From: JAABRU01 sp050180235
GTDB lineage: Bacteria > Desulfobacterota > Desulfobacteria > Desulfobacterales > Desulfococcaceae
Direction of reading: 5' to 3'
NCBI GenBank assembly: GCA_050180235.1
Contig: JBFXEJ010000016.1
Location: forward strand, 7,263 to 71,262
Length of the DNA: 64,000 bases
The notes beneath the pieces were generated by a model that searched no databases, was not told the DNA's origin, and saw nothing but the letters and a program-made list of their open reading frames with translations. Of the stretch, positions 17,534-26,167 are shown in pieces (the first letter of the stretch is position 1; the number at the start of each line of letters is the position of its first letter). A program made the position numbers and the translations under genes.

Positions 17534-18511
17534 ATGAAAAAACTATCCAGAAGATCTTTTCTGAAAGCAGGTCTGGCAGCAGCAGGGACATTGGGAACTT
17601 CGGGAATTCCCCTGCCTGCCTCAGCACGGGGAGCCGGTTCCGCAGAACTGGCAACCCTGATTGATATACGGAAATGTGTGGGGTGCGAAGCCTGTGTGGA
17701 TGCATGCAAAGCAGCAAATGCCTCAAAATTTCCCGAACCGGTCAAGCCTTTTCCCAAAATGTATCCAAGCCGGGTAAAGGCAGCAGACTGGTCGGAAAAA
17801 AGGGATGTCCAGGATAGACTGACTCCTTATACATGGGTTTTTATCCAAAGTGCCACAGTCATGGTAAACGGAAGCGAGCAGACCCTGACTTTTCCCCGGC
17901 GCTGTATGCACTGCCAGAATCCGCCATGTGCGGATCTCTGTCCCTGGGGCGCGGCATGGAAACTGGAAAACGGAATTGTGCGCATTGATGCGGATATTTG
18001 TCTGGGAGGTCAGAAATGCAAAGATGTCTGCCCCTGGCATATTCCGGAGCGTCAGACCGGACTGGGGCTGTATCTGGATCTGATGCCCGCGTTTGCCGGA
18101 AACGGGGTTATGTTCAAATGTGACCGCTGTTATAACCGGCTGGAGGAGGGAAAACTGCCCGCGTGCATTGAGGAATGCCCGGAAGAGGTACAGACCATAG
18201 GCCCCAGAGAGGAAATTGTCCGCAAAGCCCATGAGATTGCCAAAGAAATCGGGGGATATATTTACGGAGAAACAGAAAACGGCGGAACGAACACCATTTA
18301 TGTTTCACCGGTTCCTTTTGATCTTCTGAACAAAGCAATTGAAGCCGGTCCGGGACGTCCCCATTTCAAAGCGGTCAAAGATTCCATGTCCCATGCGGAC
18401 AATCTTGCCAAAGCCATGCTCCTTGCCCCTGTTGCCGGAGTGGCTGCCGCGGCCGGACGTTTTTACAATTTTTCCAAAACAGTGACTGACAGCGGGGAGA
18501 AAGAAAAATGA
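17534..18511 (+). CDS. Exported four-cluster ferredoxin-type electron-transfer subunit (DmsB/NrfC-like) with Tat signal
   Basis: A 325-residue protein that begins with a twin-arginine signal (SRRSFLKAG, then an Ala-rich stretch). It carries four Cys groups for 4Fe-4S clusters: CVGCEACVDAC, CMHCQNPPCADLC, CLGGQKCKDVC and CDRCYNRLEEG...CIEEC. This is the iron-sulfur subunit layout of molybdopterin and polysulfide or nitrite reductase complexes, passing electrons between a quinol-linked membrane subunit and a periplasmic partner. The next gene, overlapping by 4 bases, is that membrane subunit, but no catalytic subunit is adjacent. The start at 17534 follows AGGGA; an ATG at 17507 would add nine residues ahead of the signal. 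Confidence 0.9.
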   Translation: MKKLSRRSFLKAGLAAAGTLGTSGIPLPASARGAGSAELATLIDIRKCVGCEACVDACKAANASKFPEPVKPFPKMYPSRVKAADWSEKRDVQDRLTPYTWVFIQSATVMVNGSEQTLTFPRRCMHCQNPPCADLCPWGAAWKLENGIVRIDADICLGGQKCKDVCPWHIPERQTGLGLYLDLMPAFAGNGVMFKCDRCYNRLEEGKLPACIEECPEEVQTIGPREEIVRKAHEIAKEIGGYIYGETENGGTNTIYVSPVPFDLLNKAIEAGPGRPHFKAVKDSMSHADNLAKAMLLAPVAGVAAAAGRFYNFSKTVTDSGEKEK

Positions 18512-18978
18512 ATCTGAAAAAACGTTCTGCCGAACACAGGGGAATCAAAAAAGTCTATATTCTGACCCTGTTTGTGCTGGGGCTGAGCGGTTTTGCGCAG
18601 ATGCCCATTTTCAAACGCTATTACATTGCAGATATTCCGGGGCTTGGCTGGCTTGCGGATTTTTATTTCACCCATTATCTTCATTATATTGCGGCAATGG
18701 TGCTTTTCTGCATTTTCGGATATTGCATCACGGCCTATTTTCTGGCAGACAGGCACGCGTTCAGGCTGACCCGTGTAGCTTATGTCCGGATGTTTTTTCT
18801 TTCCGGGCTTGTGATTACCGGTATCTTCCGGGTGCTGAAAAATCTGCCGGATGTTGTTTTTTCATATCATTTCAACATTGTTATTGATATTGCCCATATC
18901 ATTTTCATGATGCTTTTTTTATCGGCAGCATTTGTTTTTCTTATGATGAAAACCGGCTGGCTGAAATCAGCAGCCTGA
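18508..18978 (+). CDS. Four-helix membrane subunit, probable b-type cytochrome
   Basis: A 156-residue integral membrane protein with four hydrophobic helices: around VYILTLFVLGLSGF, HYLHYIAAMVLFCIFGYCI, YVRMFFLSGLVITGIF and IAHIIFMMLFLSAAFVFL. His residues in the THYLHYIAA segment of helix 2 and in DIAH of helix 4 are well placed to ligate heme, as in the cytochrome b subunits of formate dehydrogenase- or Phs-type complexes. Its start overlaps the stop of the ferredoxin-subunit gene (ATGA), so the two are translated together. It most likely anchors the iron-sulfur protein and exchanges electrons with the quinone pool. Exact family not recognised. Confidence 0.78.
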   Translation: MNLKKRSAEHRGIKKVYILTLFVLGLSGFAQMPIFKRYYIADIPGLGWLADFYFTHYLHYIAAMVLFCIFGYCITAYFLADRHAFRLTRVAYVRMFFLSGLVITGIFRVLKNLPDVVFSYHFNIVIDIAHIIFMMLFLSAAFVFLMMKTGWLKSAA

Positions 18979-19132
18979 GAAAAAAATTGCAGATGACAAC
19001 TCATGCTGAGCACTGCTGCAATGTCAGAAAAAAACGGCGTCCGGAATATGCCGGAAAACTGCCGGATTCCGGATTTTTTTCCGAAATGAGAGCATGTGCA
19101 GTTTTTGTAAGGACTGTGCAGCATGAGCGATG

Positions 19133-19274
19133 TAAGGCGATTTCCATGAAAAAATGTACCATCATTGCAGGGTGGGCACGGCTTTTTGTGCCCGCCGTTT
19201 CAGCAGGACGGCGGGCACAGAAAGCCGTGCCCGCCCTGCGAAAAACGGTATAATCATTAATGGAAATCACCTAA
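19133..19274. repeat. MITE-like element, family A (copy 3)
   Basis: Bounded by TAAGGCGATTTCCATG and GGAAATCACCTAA around the central hairpin. It lies between the membrane subunit and lemA (gap 18979-19329), which otherwise holds no gene. Confidence 0.88.
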
Positions 19275-19329
19275 CTGCTGAACACTGAAATCTGAACAAG
19301 GGGATAACCGATGCAAAGGAGACAGCAGA

Positions 19330-20109
19330 ATGCGTGAAGAAGAAATTCAGGCCGAGATTCGCAGGCGTGTGATTCAGGAAGCGGAAAAGGCGGACAAAAT
19401 GAAAGACGCGGACGCAAGCCAGGAGGCGCTTTCCGAACTTACATCTTTTTCCAGAGAGGAAGTGGATAAGATCGCCCGGCAGGTTCGCGGAGAACTGACA
19501 GAGAAAAAATCCTTTTTGAGATCAGTTGTGATCTTTTCTGTCATAGGCTTTGTTGCAGTGATGCTGATTATGACCATTATGATTGTATCCAAATACAATA
19601 AAATGGTCTCTTTGGATGAGGACGTGAAGCGAAGCTGGGGACAGGTGGAAAATGTCTATCAGCGAAGAGCGGATCTCATACCGAATCTGGTGGCAACTGT
19701 GCAGGGTTATATGCGGCATGAAAGAGAAACCCTGCAGGCCATCACAGAGGCCAGAGCCAGAACCGGCAGCATTTCCGGAAATGTTTTCAATGATCCGGAA
19801 GTATTTGCAAAATTTCAGCAGTCACAGGCTGCTCTGTCAGCCGCGCTGAGCCGGATTATGGTTGTGGCGGAACGCTATCCTGATCTGAAAGCCAATCAGA
19901 ATTTTCTGGCCCTGCAGGCACAGTTGGAAGGAACGGAAAACAGAATTGCCGTGGAACGCAAACGCTTCAATGAAACCGTGCAGGTCTATAACGCATACAT
20001 CAAACGCTTCCCCCAGGTCATACTGGCCGGGATGATGGGATTTGGGGAAAAGGCATATTTCAAAGCCGAAAAGGGAGCGGAAAACGCGCCGAAAGTCAGC
20101 TTTCAATAA
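19330..20109 (+). CDS. LemA family membrane protein
   Basis: A 259-residue protein. The charged N-terminal extension of ~58 residues is unusual, since most LemA proteins begin almost at the membrane helix. A single transmembrane segment follows (VVIFSVIGFVAVMLIMTIMIV), then the LemA helical bundle with the signature YNKMVSLDEDVKRSWGQVEN and RRADLIPNLVATVQGY. A conserved core FNETVQVYNAYIKRFP lies near the end. AAGGAG precedes the start. LemA proteins are typically found with TPM-domain proteins; here the two TPM genes follow after a repeat block and a toxin-antitoxin pair, suggesting an originally contiguous group. Molecular role is unknown, probably envelope-related. Confidence 0.93.
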   Translation: MREEEIQAEIRRRVIQEAEKADKMKDADASQEALSELTSFSREEVDKIARQVRGELTEKKSFLRSVVIFSVIGFVAVMLIMTIMIVSKYNKMVSLDEDVKRSWGQVENVYQRRADLIPNLVATVQGYMRHERETLQAITEARARTGSISGNVFNDPEVFAKFQQSQAALSAALSRIMVVAERYPDLKANQNFLALQAQLEGTENRIAVERKRFNETVQVYNAYIKRFPQVILAGMMGFGEKAYFKAEKGAENAPKVSFQ

Positions 20110-20464
20110 TATTAAACGTTGAAATTTATAGTTTTTTTGCCAATTTTTGTCCTATGTAAAACCGGCTGGAGGAGTGCAGAAAACTGCTTTGTTTAATTTT
20201 TGCACTCCTCCGGATCAGACCGGGGCGGGAGTGCAAATTGTATCAAATCAATTGTTAATTGGTATTATACTGATTCTCCATTGGTTTTATCCAATATTGT
20301 CCGATATTTTGTCTGTGCAAAAAATTGCTCCACTTAATTTTTGCACTCCTCCGGATCAGTTGCAGATTGTATCAAATCAATGGTGAATTGGTATTACACC
20401 CCGACAAATTCATCCCCTTGAAAGATACGTTTTTATCCAAACCGCATAAGGAGAATTTGCGATT
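20110..20464. other. Intergenic repeat block after lemA
   Basis: Two tandem family C units fill this gap. The first contains an 11-bp stem (GGAGGAGTGCA / TGCACTCCTCC, 20169-20211) that could also end lemA transcription. No gene is present. Confidence 0.6.
20261..20397. repeat. MITE-like element, family C (complete unit)
   Basis: The left end GGTATTATACTGATTCTCC and the right end CAATGGTGAATTGGTATTAC are imperfect inverted repeats. The interior contains TTTTGCACTCCTCCGGATCA. A related unit precedes it (20150-20260) and another copy lies at 40118. Confidence 0.65.
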
Positions 20465-20719
20465 ATGAGTGAGAATGAAATATTAAAACGTATTACTGTC
20501 AATCCCCAGATTTTCGGAGGCAAACCCATTGTCAGAGGCCGCCGTATGGCAGTGGAACATATTCTGGGCATGCTGGCGGCAGGAGACAGTCAGGAAACAA
20601 TTCTGGCAGGCTATAACTGGCTTGAGCCGGAAGATATTCAGGCATGTCTGATGTATGCCTGCCGGGTTGTCAGTCATGAACGCATTGAACCTGTGATTTT
20701 TTCAGGTCAAAATATATGA
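20465..20719 (+). CDS. DUF433-family antitoxin
   Basis: An 84-residue protein matching DUF433: ITVNPQIFGGKPIVRGRRMAVEHIL at the N-terminus (the GKPxIRGxRI motif), then LAAGDSQETILAGYNWLEPEDIQACLMYA, a helix-turn-helix-like fold. It overlaps the downstream DUF5615 gene by 4 bases. DUF433/DUF5615 pairs are regarded as toxin-antitoxin modules in which the DUF433 partner is the DNA-binding antitoxin. AAGGAG lies about ten bases before the start. The pair sits between lemA and the TPM genes, so it looks like an insertion. Confidence 0.88.
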   Translation: MSENEILKRITVNPQIFGGKPIVRGRRMAVEHILGMLAAGDSQETILAGYNWLEPEDIQACLMYACRVVSHERIEPVIFSGQNI

Positions 20720-21066
20720 AAATACTGCTGGATACCTGTGTATGGGGCGGTGTATATAAGGAACTTGCAGCCAGAGGATACGATGTTGTATGGACAGGTT
20801 TATGGGAAACTGATCCCGGTGATGCAAAAATTTTGGATACAGCCTTTCAGGAGAATCGTATCCTCATTACGTTGGATAAAGATTTTGGTGAACTGGCTGT
20901 ACTGCATGGTATGTCCCATTGCGGTATTTTGCGATTGGTAAATCTGGCTGCCAAAGAACAGGTTACTCTATGTCTTTATATTCTGAATAATTATCATAAG
21001 GAACTGGAGGCAGGCTGTATACTGACAGCAGAACATGGGCGTGTAAGGATTCGTCTGAATGACTGA
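20716..21066 (+). CDS. DUF5615-family PIN-like toxin
   Basis: A 116-residue PIN-like protein of the Mut7-C/DUF5615 type. Asp is in ILLDTCVWGG, then GDAKILDTAFQENRILITLDKDFGELA, which carries the second and third acidic positions, and the C-terminal EHGRVRIRLND strand. It is coupled to the DUF433 gene by a 4-base overlap. It is expected to act as a ribonuclease toxin; activity against a specific RNA is not established for this sequence. In most DUF5615 proteins the first motif is LD-ANLP; here it is LDTCVWGG, so the family's usual Asn position differs. Confidence 0.85.
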   Translation: MKILLDTCVWGGVYKELAARGYDVVWTGLWETDPGDAKILDTAFQENRILITLDKDFGELAVLHGMSHCGILRLVNLAAKEQVTLCLYILNNYHKELEAGCILTAEHGRVRIRLND

Positions 21067-21182
21067 AAGTTAAGGACAGCAGAGGAGTGCCAAACGGAAA
21101 GTTTGTCAGTATATCCTGAATCGCTGTCCCAAACTGATATTGAATAAGAACCCAGATTTAACATGAACAAAAAGGGGGGATT

Positions 21183-21644
21183 ATGCTGTTTAAAAGACAG
21201 TCTTCTGTTGACAGACTGATGACAGAGGAAAACAGAAAAAAACTGGTTGAAGCCATAGCAAACGCAGAGAAAAATACCTCCGGAGAAATCCGGGTGCATA
21301 TGGAAAGCAGACTCAAAAAAGACATGTCTCCCCTTGATCGGGCGGTGGAAGTCTTTGAAAAACTGGAAATGCACAACACAGAACTTCGCAACGGCATACT
21401 GATTTATGTAGCTTTGGATGACAAAAAATTTGCCATATTCGGCGATAAAGGCATCAATGAAAAAGTCGGGGATGATTTCTGGGAAAAAGAAAAGGATGAA
21501 ATGGGAAATTATTTCGGACGCGGGGAGATTATAGCGGGAATCATTTATTTTATTGACAGAATCGGAGAAAAACTCAAGGAATTTTTTCCCTGTGAGGAAG
21601 ATGATGCCAATGAACTGAGCAATGAAATCTCTGTGGGGGAATAA
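21183..21644 (+). CDS. Short TPM-domain protein
   Basis: A 153-residue protein consisting of a TPM (TLP18.3/Psb32/MOLO-1) domain without signal peptide or C-terminal helix. The core motifs are KKLVEAIANAEKNTSGEIRV, NGILIYVALDDKKFAIFGDK and the GEIIAGIIYFIDRIGEKLKE helix. GGGGGG lies just before the start. Together with lemA upstream and the longer TPM gene downstream it forms the common LemA/TPM grouping. Some TPM domains have phosphatase activity, but no catalytic assignment is possible here. The C-terminus is acidic. Confidence 0.85.
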   Translation: MLFKRQSSVDRLMTEENRKKLVEAIANAEKNTSGEIRVHMESRLKKDMSPLDRAVEVFEKLEMHNTELRNGILIYVALDDKKFAIFGDKGINEKVGDDFWEKEKDEMGNYFGRGEIIAGIIYFIDRIGEKLKEFFPCEEDDANELSNEISVGE

Positions 21645-21720
21645 AAATGCTTTTTTCAGAAAACATGTAAAAAAGCATTGATATTTTTTTGAGGACAGCA
21701 GGGGAAATTCCACAGAAATC

Positions 21721-21772
21721 TCAAATTTTTCTCTGTGTTCTCTGTGTATTTTCTCTGTGTTCTCTGTGGGAA
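21721..21772 (+). repeat. CTCTGTG dispersed repeat
   Basis: Repeated CTCTGTGT/TTCTCTGTG units between the two TPM genes. This is the same text family as the arm found inside the StiP-family gene (1651-1691). Confidence 0.7.
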
Positions 21773-21833
21773 ACTTTCTGTCCCATACAACTGTCAGACA
21801 TATAAAACCAATGCACAAAAAAGGAGTTTCATC

Positions 21834-22628
21834 ATGCGAAAAATCAGTCTTTTTCTCATTCTGACAATATTGATTTGTGCCAATGCACTGGCCTATGATT
21901 TCCCGAAACCCATTTCCTGGGTCAGCGATTATGCGGGAATTCTGACAAATGAACAGAAGCTGGAACTTGACGGCATTCTCAGAGAGATTGAAACTACTGA
22001 CTCCACCCAGATTTTTGTCTGCATTATGAACAAAATTCCGGAAGGATTTGTTCTGGAAGGTTATGTCAATGATCTGTTTTCACAGTGGAAAATCGGGCAG
22101 AGCAAAAAGGACAACGGCGTGCTGCTTGCGGTTTTCATTCAGGACAGAAAAATGAGAATCGAGGTGGGATACGGTCTGGAGGACAGGCTTACAGATGCCC
22201 AAAGCATGATGATCATCAGCAATGAAATTACGCCTGCATTCAAAAGCGGGGATTATTATTCCGGCATAAAAAAGGGTGTGCAGGGCATTCTTGCTTCTGT
22301 CAGGGGGGCATATCAGGGCAGTCCGAAAAAACAGCAGAACACCGGCAGTGAAGGTCTTGGTTTTATGATGTTTTTCATATTGTTCATTATTTTTATGATC
22401 GTCACCAGCAGACTCAAAAAAGCAGGAAGAAGCATTGATCTGGGTTCAGGTATGACTCGCAGAACATCGGGTTCATACAGAAGGAGTTCAGGTTCCCGAA
22501 GCAGCAGTTCAAGTTCCTGGGGCGGAGGCTTTTCTTCCGGGGGTGGGGGTTTTTCTTCAGGAGGCGGTGGATTTTCCGGCGGAGGCGGAGGTTCCTCAGG
22601 CGGAGGCGGTGCTTCGGGAAGCTGGTAA
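21834..22628 (+). CDS. Exported TPM-domain protein with Gly/Ser-rich tail (YgcG-type)
   Basis: A 264-residue protein. The signal peptide (MRKISLFLILTILICANALA) is followed by the TPM domain starting at FPKPISWVSDYAGILTNEQK, with QIFVCIMNKIP, NGVLLAVFIQDRKMRIEVGYGLEDRLTD, and a transmembrane helix FMMFFILFIIFMIVTS around residue 185. A Ser-rich segment and then GGGGFSSGGGGFSGGGG repeats form the tail, typical of YgcG/YgcG-like proteins. The start at 21834 is set by AAGGAG seven bases upstream and by the signal peptide. It is the third member of the LemA/TPM group. Confidence 0.92.
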   Translation: MRKISLFLILTILICANALAYDFPKPISWVSDYAGILTNEQKLELDGILREIETTDSTQIFVCIMNKIPEGFVLEGYVNDLFSQWKIGQSKKDNGVLLAVFIQDRKMRIEVGYGLEDRLTDAQSMMIISNEITPAFKSGDYYSGIKKGVQGILASVRGAYQGSPKKQQNTGSEGLGFMMFFILFIIFMIVTSRLKKAGRSIDLGSGMTRRTSGSYRRSSGSRSSSSSSWGGGFSSGGGGFSSGGGGFSGGGGGSSGGGGASGSW

Positions 22629-22715
22629 TGTTGTTGACTGTTATGCATTTAAAGACTGTTTCGGAGCAAATATTCACTTCTTTCAGGAAGTTATTTGGTT
22701 TGCAGGGGGGTAAAC

Positions 22716-23393
22716 TTGAAAATAAAAGTGTTACCTGAAACAAAATGGCAATGGAGAAGATTTTATGTTCTTACTGCCGCTGCCGTTTTTATTTTCATAA
22801 TCAGATTTGTAATTCCGTACATAACTGCTGCAATGTATGATCCGGAAGAAGGAGATATCATTTTTCAGCCATTGCCGAGAATCAGTGAGCTGACCCGGAC
22901 AATAGAAGGTGTCACCCGTTCACATTATTCACACTGCGGTGTACTTGTCAGGGAAAAGGGAAGGTGGGCTGTGATAGAGGCTCTGGGCTATGTGAAGCTG
23001 ACACCGTTGAACAAATGGATAAGACAGGGACGCTACGGTCAGTTTTATGTTTACAGACTAAAAAAACGATACAGGGATATCATTCCGAAATTTATATTAA
23101 AACTGAAAAATTATCTGGGAACTCCGTATGATGCCGGATTTGAAATGGACAGCAGCGCAATTTATTGTTCCGAACTTGTGTACAAAGGTTTTTACGATGC
23201 AACGGGAGAAAAACTTGGGAAGATAGTAAAATTGGGGGATCTTGACTGGATGCCGTATAAAGAGACAATAGAAAAATACGGGAACGGATCTGTCCCCCTG
23301 AATAGAGAGATGATAACTCCCATACATTTATCAGAGGCGGATCAGATTGAAAAAATATTTGAATTTGATTTTCATATCCGAACTGTTCACTGA
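22716..23393 (+). CDS. Permuted papain-like (YiiX/C92-type) membrane-anchored protein
   Basis: A 225-residue protein with one N-terminal transmembrane helix (FYVLTAAAVFIFIIRFVIPY), then the YiiX-like fold. GDIIFQPLPR leads into SHYSHCGVLVRE, which contains the His, followed by the late YCSELVYKGF with the nucleophile Cys. In this circularly permuted NlpC/P60-like superfamily the His strand comes before the Cys helix, as seen here. Members hydrolyse amide or ester bonds in peptidoglycan or lipids; the substrate is unknown. TTG at 22716 is chosen because a GGGGGG site lies five bases before it. Confidence 0.82.
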   Translation: MKIKVLPETKWQWRRFYVLTAAAVFIFIIRFVIPYITAAMYDPEEGDIIFQPLPRISELTRTIEGVTRSHYSHCGVLVREKGRWAVIEALGYVKLTPLNKWIRQGRYGQFYVYRLKKRYRDIIPKFILKLKNYLGTPYDAGFEMDSSAIYCSELVYKGFYDATGEKLGKIVKLGDLDWMPYKETIEKYGNGSVPLNREMITPIHLSEADQIEKIFEFDFHIRTVH

Positions 23394-24061
23394 AAAAAGA
23401 TTATTGGGTAGTGGGACTTTTCATACTGATTTTTTTAATATATAAATCAATATGTTATTTATAATCAGTATAAGCAGTATCATGGATGTATCGTATAACT
23501 GTTTGTATTTATTATGTATAGACAAAAATCAGTATATTTTTGAAAATATAATAATATTAAGCAGTTATTTTTTTTGTCAGTATGTGCAGACCCACTACCG
23601 ATTATTGATTCAAACCCAAATGCATAACTCAGCAATGCATCCGGACGCGAAGGAGAGATTGGCGTTATCAAACCTGCTCAAAAAATTTTGTTTAACCGCA
23701 AATCTGCACAGCGTTTGCACAGATTCACACAGAGTTTTTTCTGTGCAAAACTGAGTGGACTGTGAAAAAAATTTTTTGACAGTCTGATGAGTCCAAACGG
23801 AAAAACTTCGGCAGGCTCAGCTGGCACGTTTGGGAACCTGCGAAACTTTCCGTTTGTCTCTCCGATCTTCCAAAAATCTGCCCATCTGTCATAATGAGAC
23901 TTTTTTTTTCTTTTATCGTGATTATAGTTGTCAGGTGACAAAGAAAAGGCAGCCGCCAAATCAGCGGTTCTTCATGCAAAATGCCTGCAGATTCAGACAA
24001 ACCATAAATAACCTGCTGATTTGCCGGCAGGTTTTCAGTTCATATACATCAGGAGGATAGC
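23394..24061. other. Intergenic stretch made of repeats
   Basis: The first part is a family E element (23407-23599). From 23695 to 23760 there is a block with CACACAGAGTTTTTTCTGTG that recurs at 57390. Shortly before nifU lies a stem AACCTGC / GCAGGTT (24010-24033). No gene is supported. Confidence 0.6.
23407..23599. mobile_element. Non-autonomous element, family E, with 8-bp target duplication
   Basis: The ends are GGTAGTGGG (23407-23415) and CCCACTACC (23591-23599), exact reverse complements. The element is flanked by the direct repeat GATTATTG at 23399-23406 and 23600-23607. The interior is AT-rich with no gene. The same ends and 8-bp duplication size occur at 51205-51360. Confidence 0.85.
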
Positions 24062-24892
24062 ATGTGGGAATATACAGATAAAGTCAGAGAGCATTTTCTC
24101 AATCCCCGGAATGTGGGCGTTATTGAAAATGCGGACGGTATAGGGGAGGTCGGTTCCATGTCCTGCGGGGACGCGCTGAAACTGACTTTTAAGCTGGATG
24201 AAAACGAACGGATCATTGATGTTAAATTTCAGACTTTTGGCTGCGCGAGTGCCATTGCATCCTCTTCTGCCCTGACGGAAATGCTCAAAGGCAAAACCCT
24301 TAAGGAAGCGGAAAAAATCACCAATGACGATATTGTGGCCTATCTTGGCGGTCTGCCCAAAGAGAAAATGCACTGTTCGGTCATGGGGCAGGAGGCTCTG
24401 GGCAAGGCAATTGCCTGCTACCGGGGCAGACCTGTGGAGGAAAAAGAGGGCAATATTGTATGCGAATGTTTTGGAATTACGGATGTGGAAATCCGCAAAG
24501 CACTGGCAGAGCATCAGTTGCATGCCATTGAGGATGTGACCAATTATATCAAGGCAGGCGGGGGCTGCGGCAAATGCCATGAGCGGATTCAGGAACTCAT
24601 TGACGAGGCTGCGGGAAAGGAAATCCCCAAAGAGATCAAACCCGCAAAGCTGACCAATATCCAGAAAATCCGGCTTATTGAGGAAACCCTGCAAAGGGAG
24701 ATTCAGCCTGCGCTGAAAAAGGATGGAGGCGATATTGAACTGGTGGATGTCAACGGTGATCATGTGCAGGTGCGTCTGCGCGGAGCCTGCTCCAGTTGCA
24801 AAGCAGCACCCATAACCCTCAAGGATTTTGTGGAAAAGAAACTACGGGAGTTTGTAACGCCGGAACTGATTGTGGTGGAGGTGTGCCAATGA
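24062..24892 (+). CDS. nifU: NifU, Fe-S cluster assembly scaffold
   Basis: A 276-residue full-length NifU of three modules. The IscU-like scaffold (1-125) carries Cys in VGSMSCGDALK, FGCASAIASS and EKMHCSVMGQ. The central Bfd-like 2Fe-2S domain (about 140-185) has CECFGITD and GGGCGKCHERI. The C-terminal Nfu domain (about 200-276) has KKDGGDIELVDV and GACSSCKAAP. It assembles clusters with sulfur delivered by the adjacent desulfurase. AGGAGG precedes the start by a few bases and the stop overlaps the nifS start. No nitrogenase genes are nearby, so it may be the general scaffold of this organism rather than a nitrogen-fixation gene. Confidence 0.95.
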   Translation: MWEYTDKVREHFLNPRNVGVIENADGIGEVGSMSCGDALKLTFKLDENERIIDVKFQTFGCASAIASSSALTEMLKGKTLKEAEKITNDDIVAYLGGLPKEKMHCSVMGQEALGKAIACYRGRPVEEKEGNIVCECFGITDVEIRKALAEHQLHAIEDVTNYIKAGGGCGKCHERIQELIDEAAGKEIPKEIKPAKLTNIQKIRLIEETLQREIQPALKKDGGDIELVDVNGDHVQVRLRGACSSCKAAPITLKDFVEKKLREFVTPELIVVEVCQ

Positions 24893-26046
24893 AAAGCATT
24901 TATCTGGATAACAACGCGACCACCCGTGTCGCGCCGGAAGTTGCTGAGGCCATGCTGCCCTATTTTACGGAAATGTACGGAAATCCTTCCAGCATGTACC
25001 GTTTTGCCCAAAAATCTTTGGACGGCATAAAGCAGGCCCGATCCCGTGTGGCTGATTTGCTGTGTGCTTCCCCTGAGGAGATAGTCTTTACCAGTTGCGG
25101 AACCGAAAGTGACAGCACCGCGATTTATGCAGCGCTCCAGTCCAGCCCGGAAAAAAAGCATATCATAACCACAAGGGTGGAACATTCAGCCATAAAAAAC
25201 CTTTGTGAATATCTGGGGCGCAACGGATACCGCTCCACCTTTGTTCCGGTAGACAAAAAGGGACTGCTGGATATGGATTTTCTCCGGGAGCATCTCACAG
25301 ATGACACTGCCATTATCAGCGTCATGTGGGCCAATAATGAAACCGGTGTGATTTTTCCGGTCGAAGAAATTGCACATATGGCAAAAGAACGGGGCATTGT
25401 TTTTCATACAGATGCGGTGCAGGCTGTGGGAAAGATTCCCATCAATCTGAAACAGAGCAGCATTGACATGCTTTCCCTGTCCGGCCACAAACTCCATGCT
25501 CCCAAAGGCGTGGGCGCGCTGTATGTGCGCAAAGGAACAAAATTTTCCCCTTTTCTGATCGGCGGTCATCAGGAATCCGGCAGAAGAGGGGGAACAGAAA
25601 ATGTGGCCTCCATTGTGGGACTGGGCAAAGCTGCGGAACTTGCGGCAGCGCATATCACTGAGGAAAACACAAGGATCAGGGATCTGCGGGACAGACTGGA
25701 AAATGGTCTGCTGGAGCGCATTCCCAGCTCTCTGGTCAACGGGGACAGGGAAAAACGTCTTCCCAATACCACCAATATTTCCTTTGAATTTATTGAAGGC
25801 GAATCCATTCTGCTGATGATGGATGAACTGGGGATCTGTGCATCTTCGGGTTCTGCCTGCACCTCAGGATCATTGGAGCCTTCCCATGTGCTTCGGGCTA
25901 TGGGAGTTCCCTATACAGCAGCACACGGATCAGTGCGTTTCAGCCTGAGCATTTACAATACCAAAGAGGAAGTGGATTATGTGGTGGAAAAACTGCCGCC
26001 CATCATTGCCCGGCTGCGGCAGATGTCTCCGTTCTGGAAACAGTAA
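24889..26046 (+). CDS. nifS: NifS-type cysteine desulfurase
   Basis: A 385-residue PLP enzyme that releases sulfur from cysteine for cluster assembly on NifU. MKSIYLDNNATTRVAPEV opens the protein. HTDAVQAVGK carries the cofactor-binding Asp, SLSGHKLHAPKG the Schiff-base Lys, and the mobile loop ASSGSACTSGS the persulfide Cys, as in class I NifS/IscS enzymes. Length is normal. The ATG at 24889 overlaps the nifU stop (ATGA), and a longer in-frame extension inside nifU is rejected. No isc regulator is visible. Confidence 0.96.
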   Translation: MKSIYLDNNATTRVAPEVAEAMLPYFTEMYGNPSSMYRFAQKSLDGIKQARSRVADLLCASPEEIVFTSCGTESDSTAIYAALQSSPEKKHIITTRVEHSAIKNLCEYLGRNGYRSTFVPVDKKGLLDMDFLREHLTDDTAIISVMWANNETGVIFPVEEIAHMAKERGIVFHTDAVQAVGKIPINLKQSSIDMLSLSGHKLHAPKGVGALYVRKGTKFSPFLIGGHQESGRRGGTENVASIVGLGKAAELAAAHITEENTRIRDLRDRLENGLLERIPSSLVNGDREKRLPNTTNISFEFIEGESILLMMDELGICASSGSACTSGSLEPSHVLRAMGVPYTAAHGSVRFSLSIYNTKEEVDYVVEKLPPIIARLRQMSPFWKQ

Positions 26047-26090
26047 GCAGATTCTGAATCAAGTTATTCTATGATATTCCAATGTGTTAT

Positions 26091-26167
26091 GGGTAATGGG
26101 CCAAATCCCGTGAAAACCATTAATGAATTGTAATTATTATATAAATCAAGGGATTTGACCCTATGCC
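26091..26167. repeat. Decayed family E-like element
   Basis: Ends GGTAATGGGCCAAATCCC and GGGATTTGACCCTATGCC are inverted repeats related to the family E ends, but no flanking duplication is visible. Confidence 0.45.

Noticed and set aside
19137..19253. Short open frames within the family A repeats (such as MKKCTIIAGWARLF...)
   Set aside because: They recur because the DNA repeat recurs; the hairpin sequence explains them without coding.
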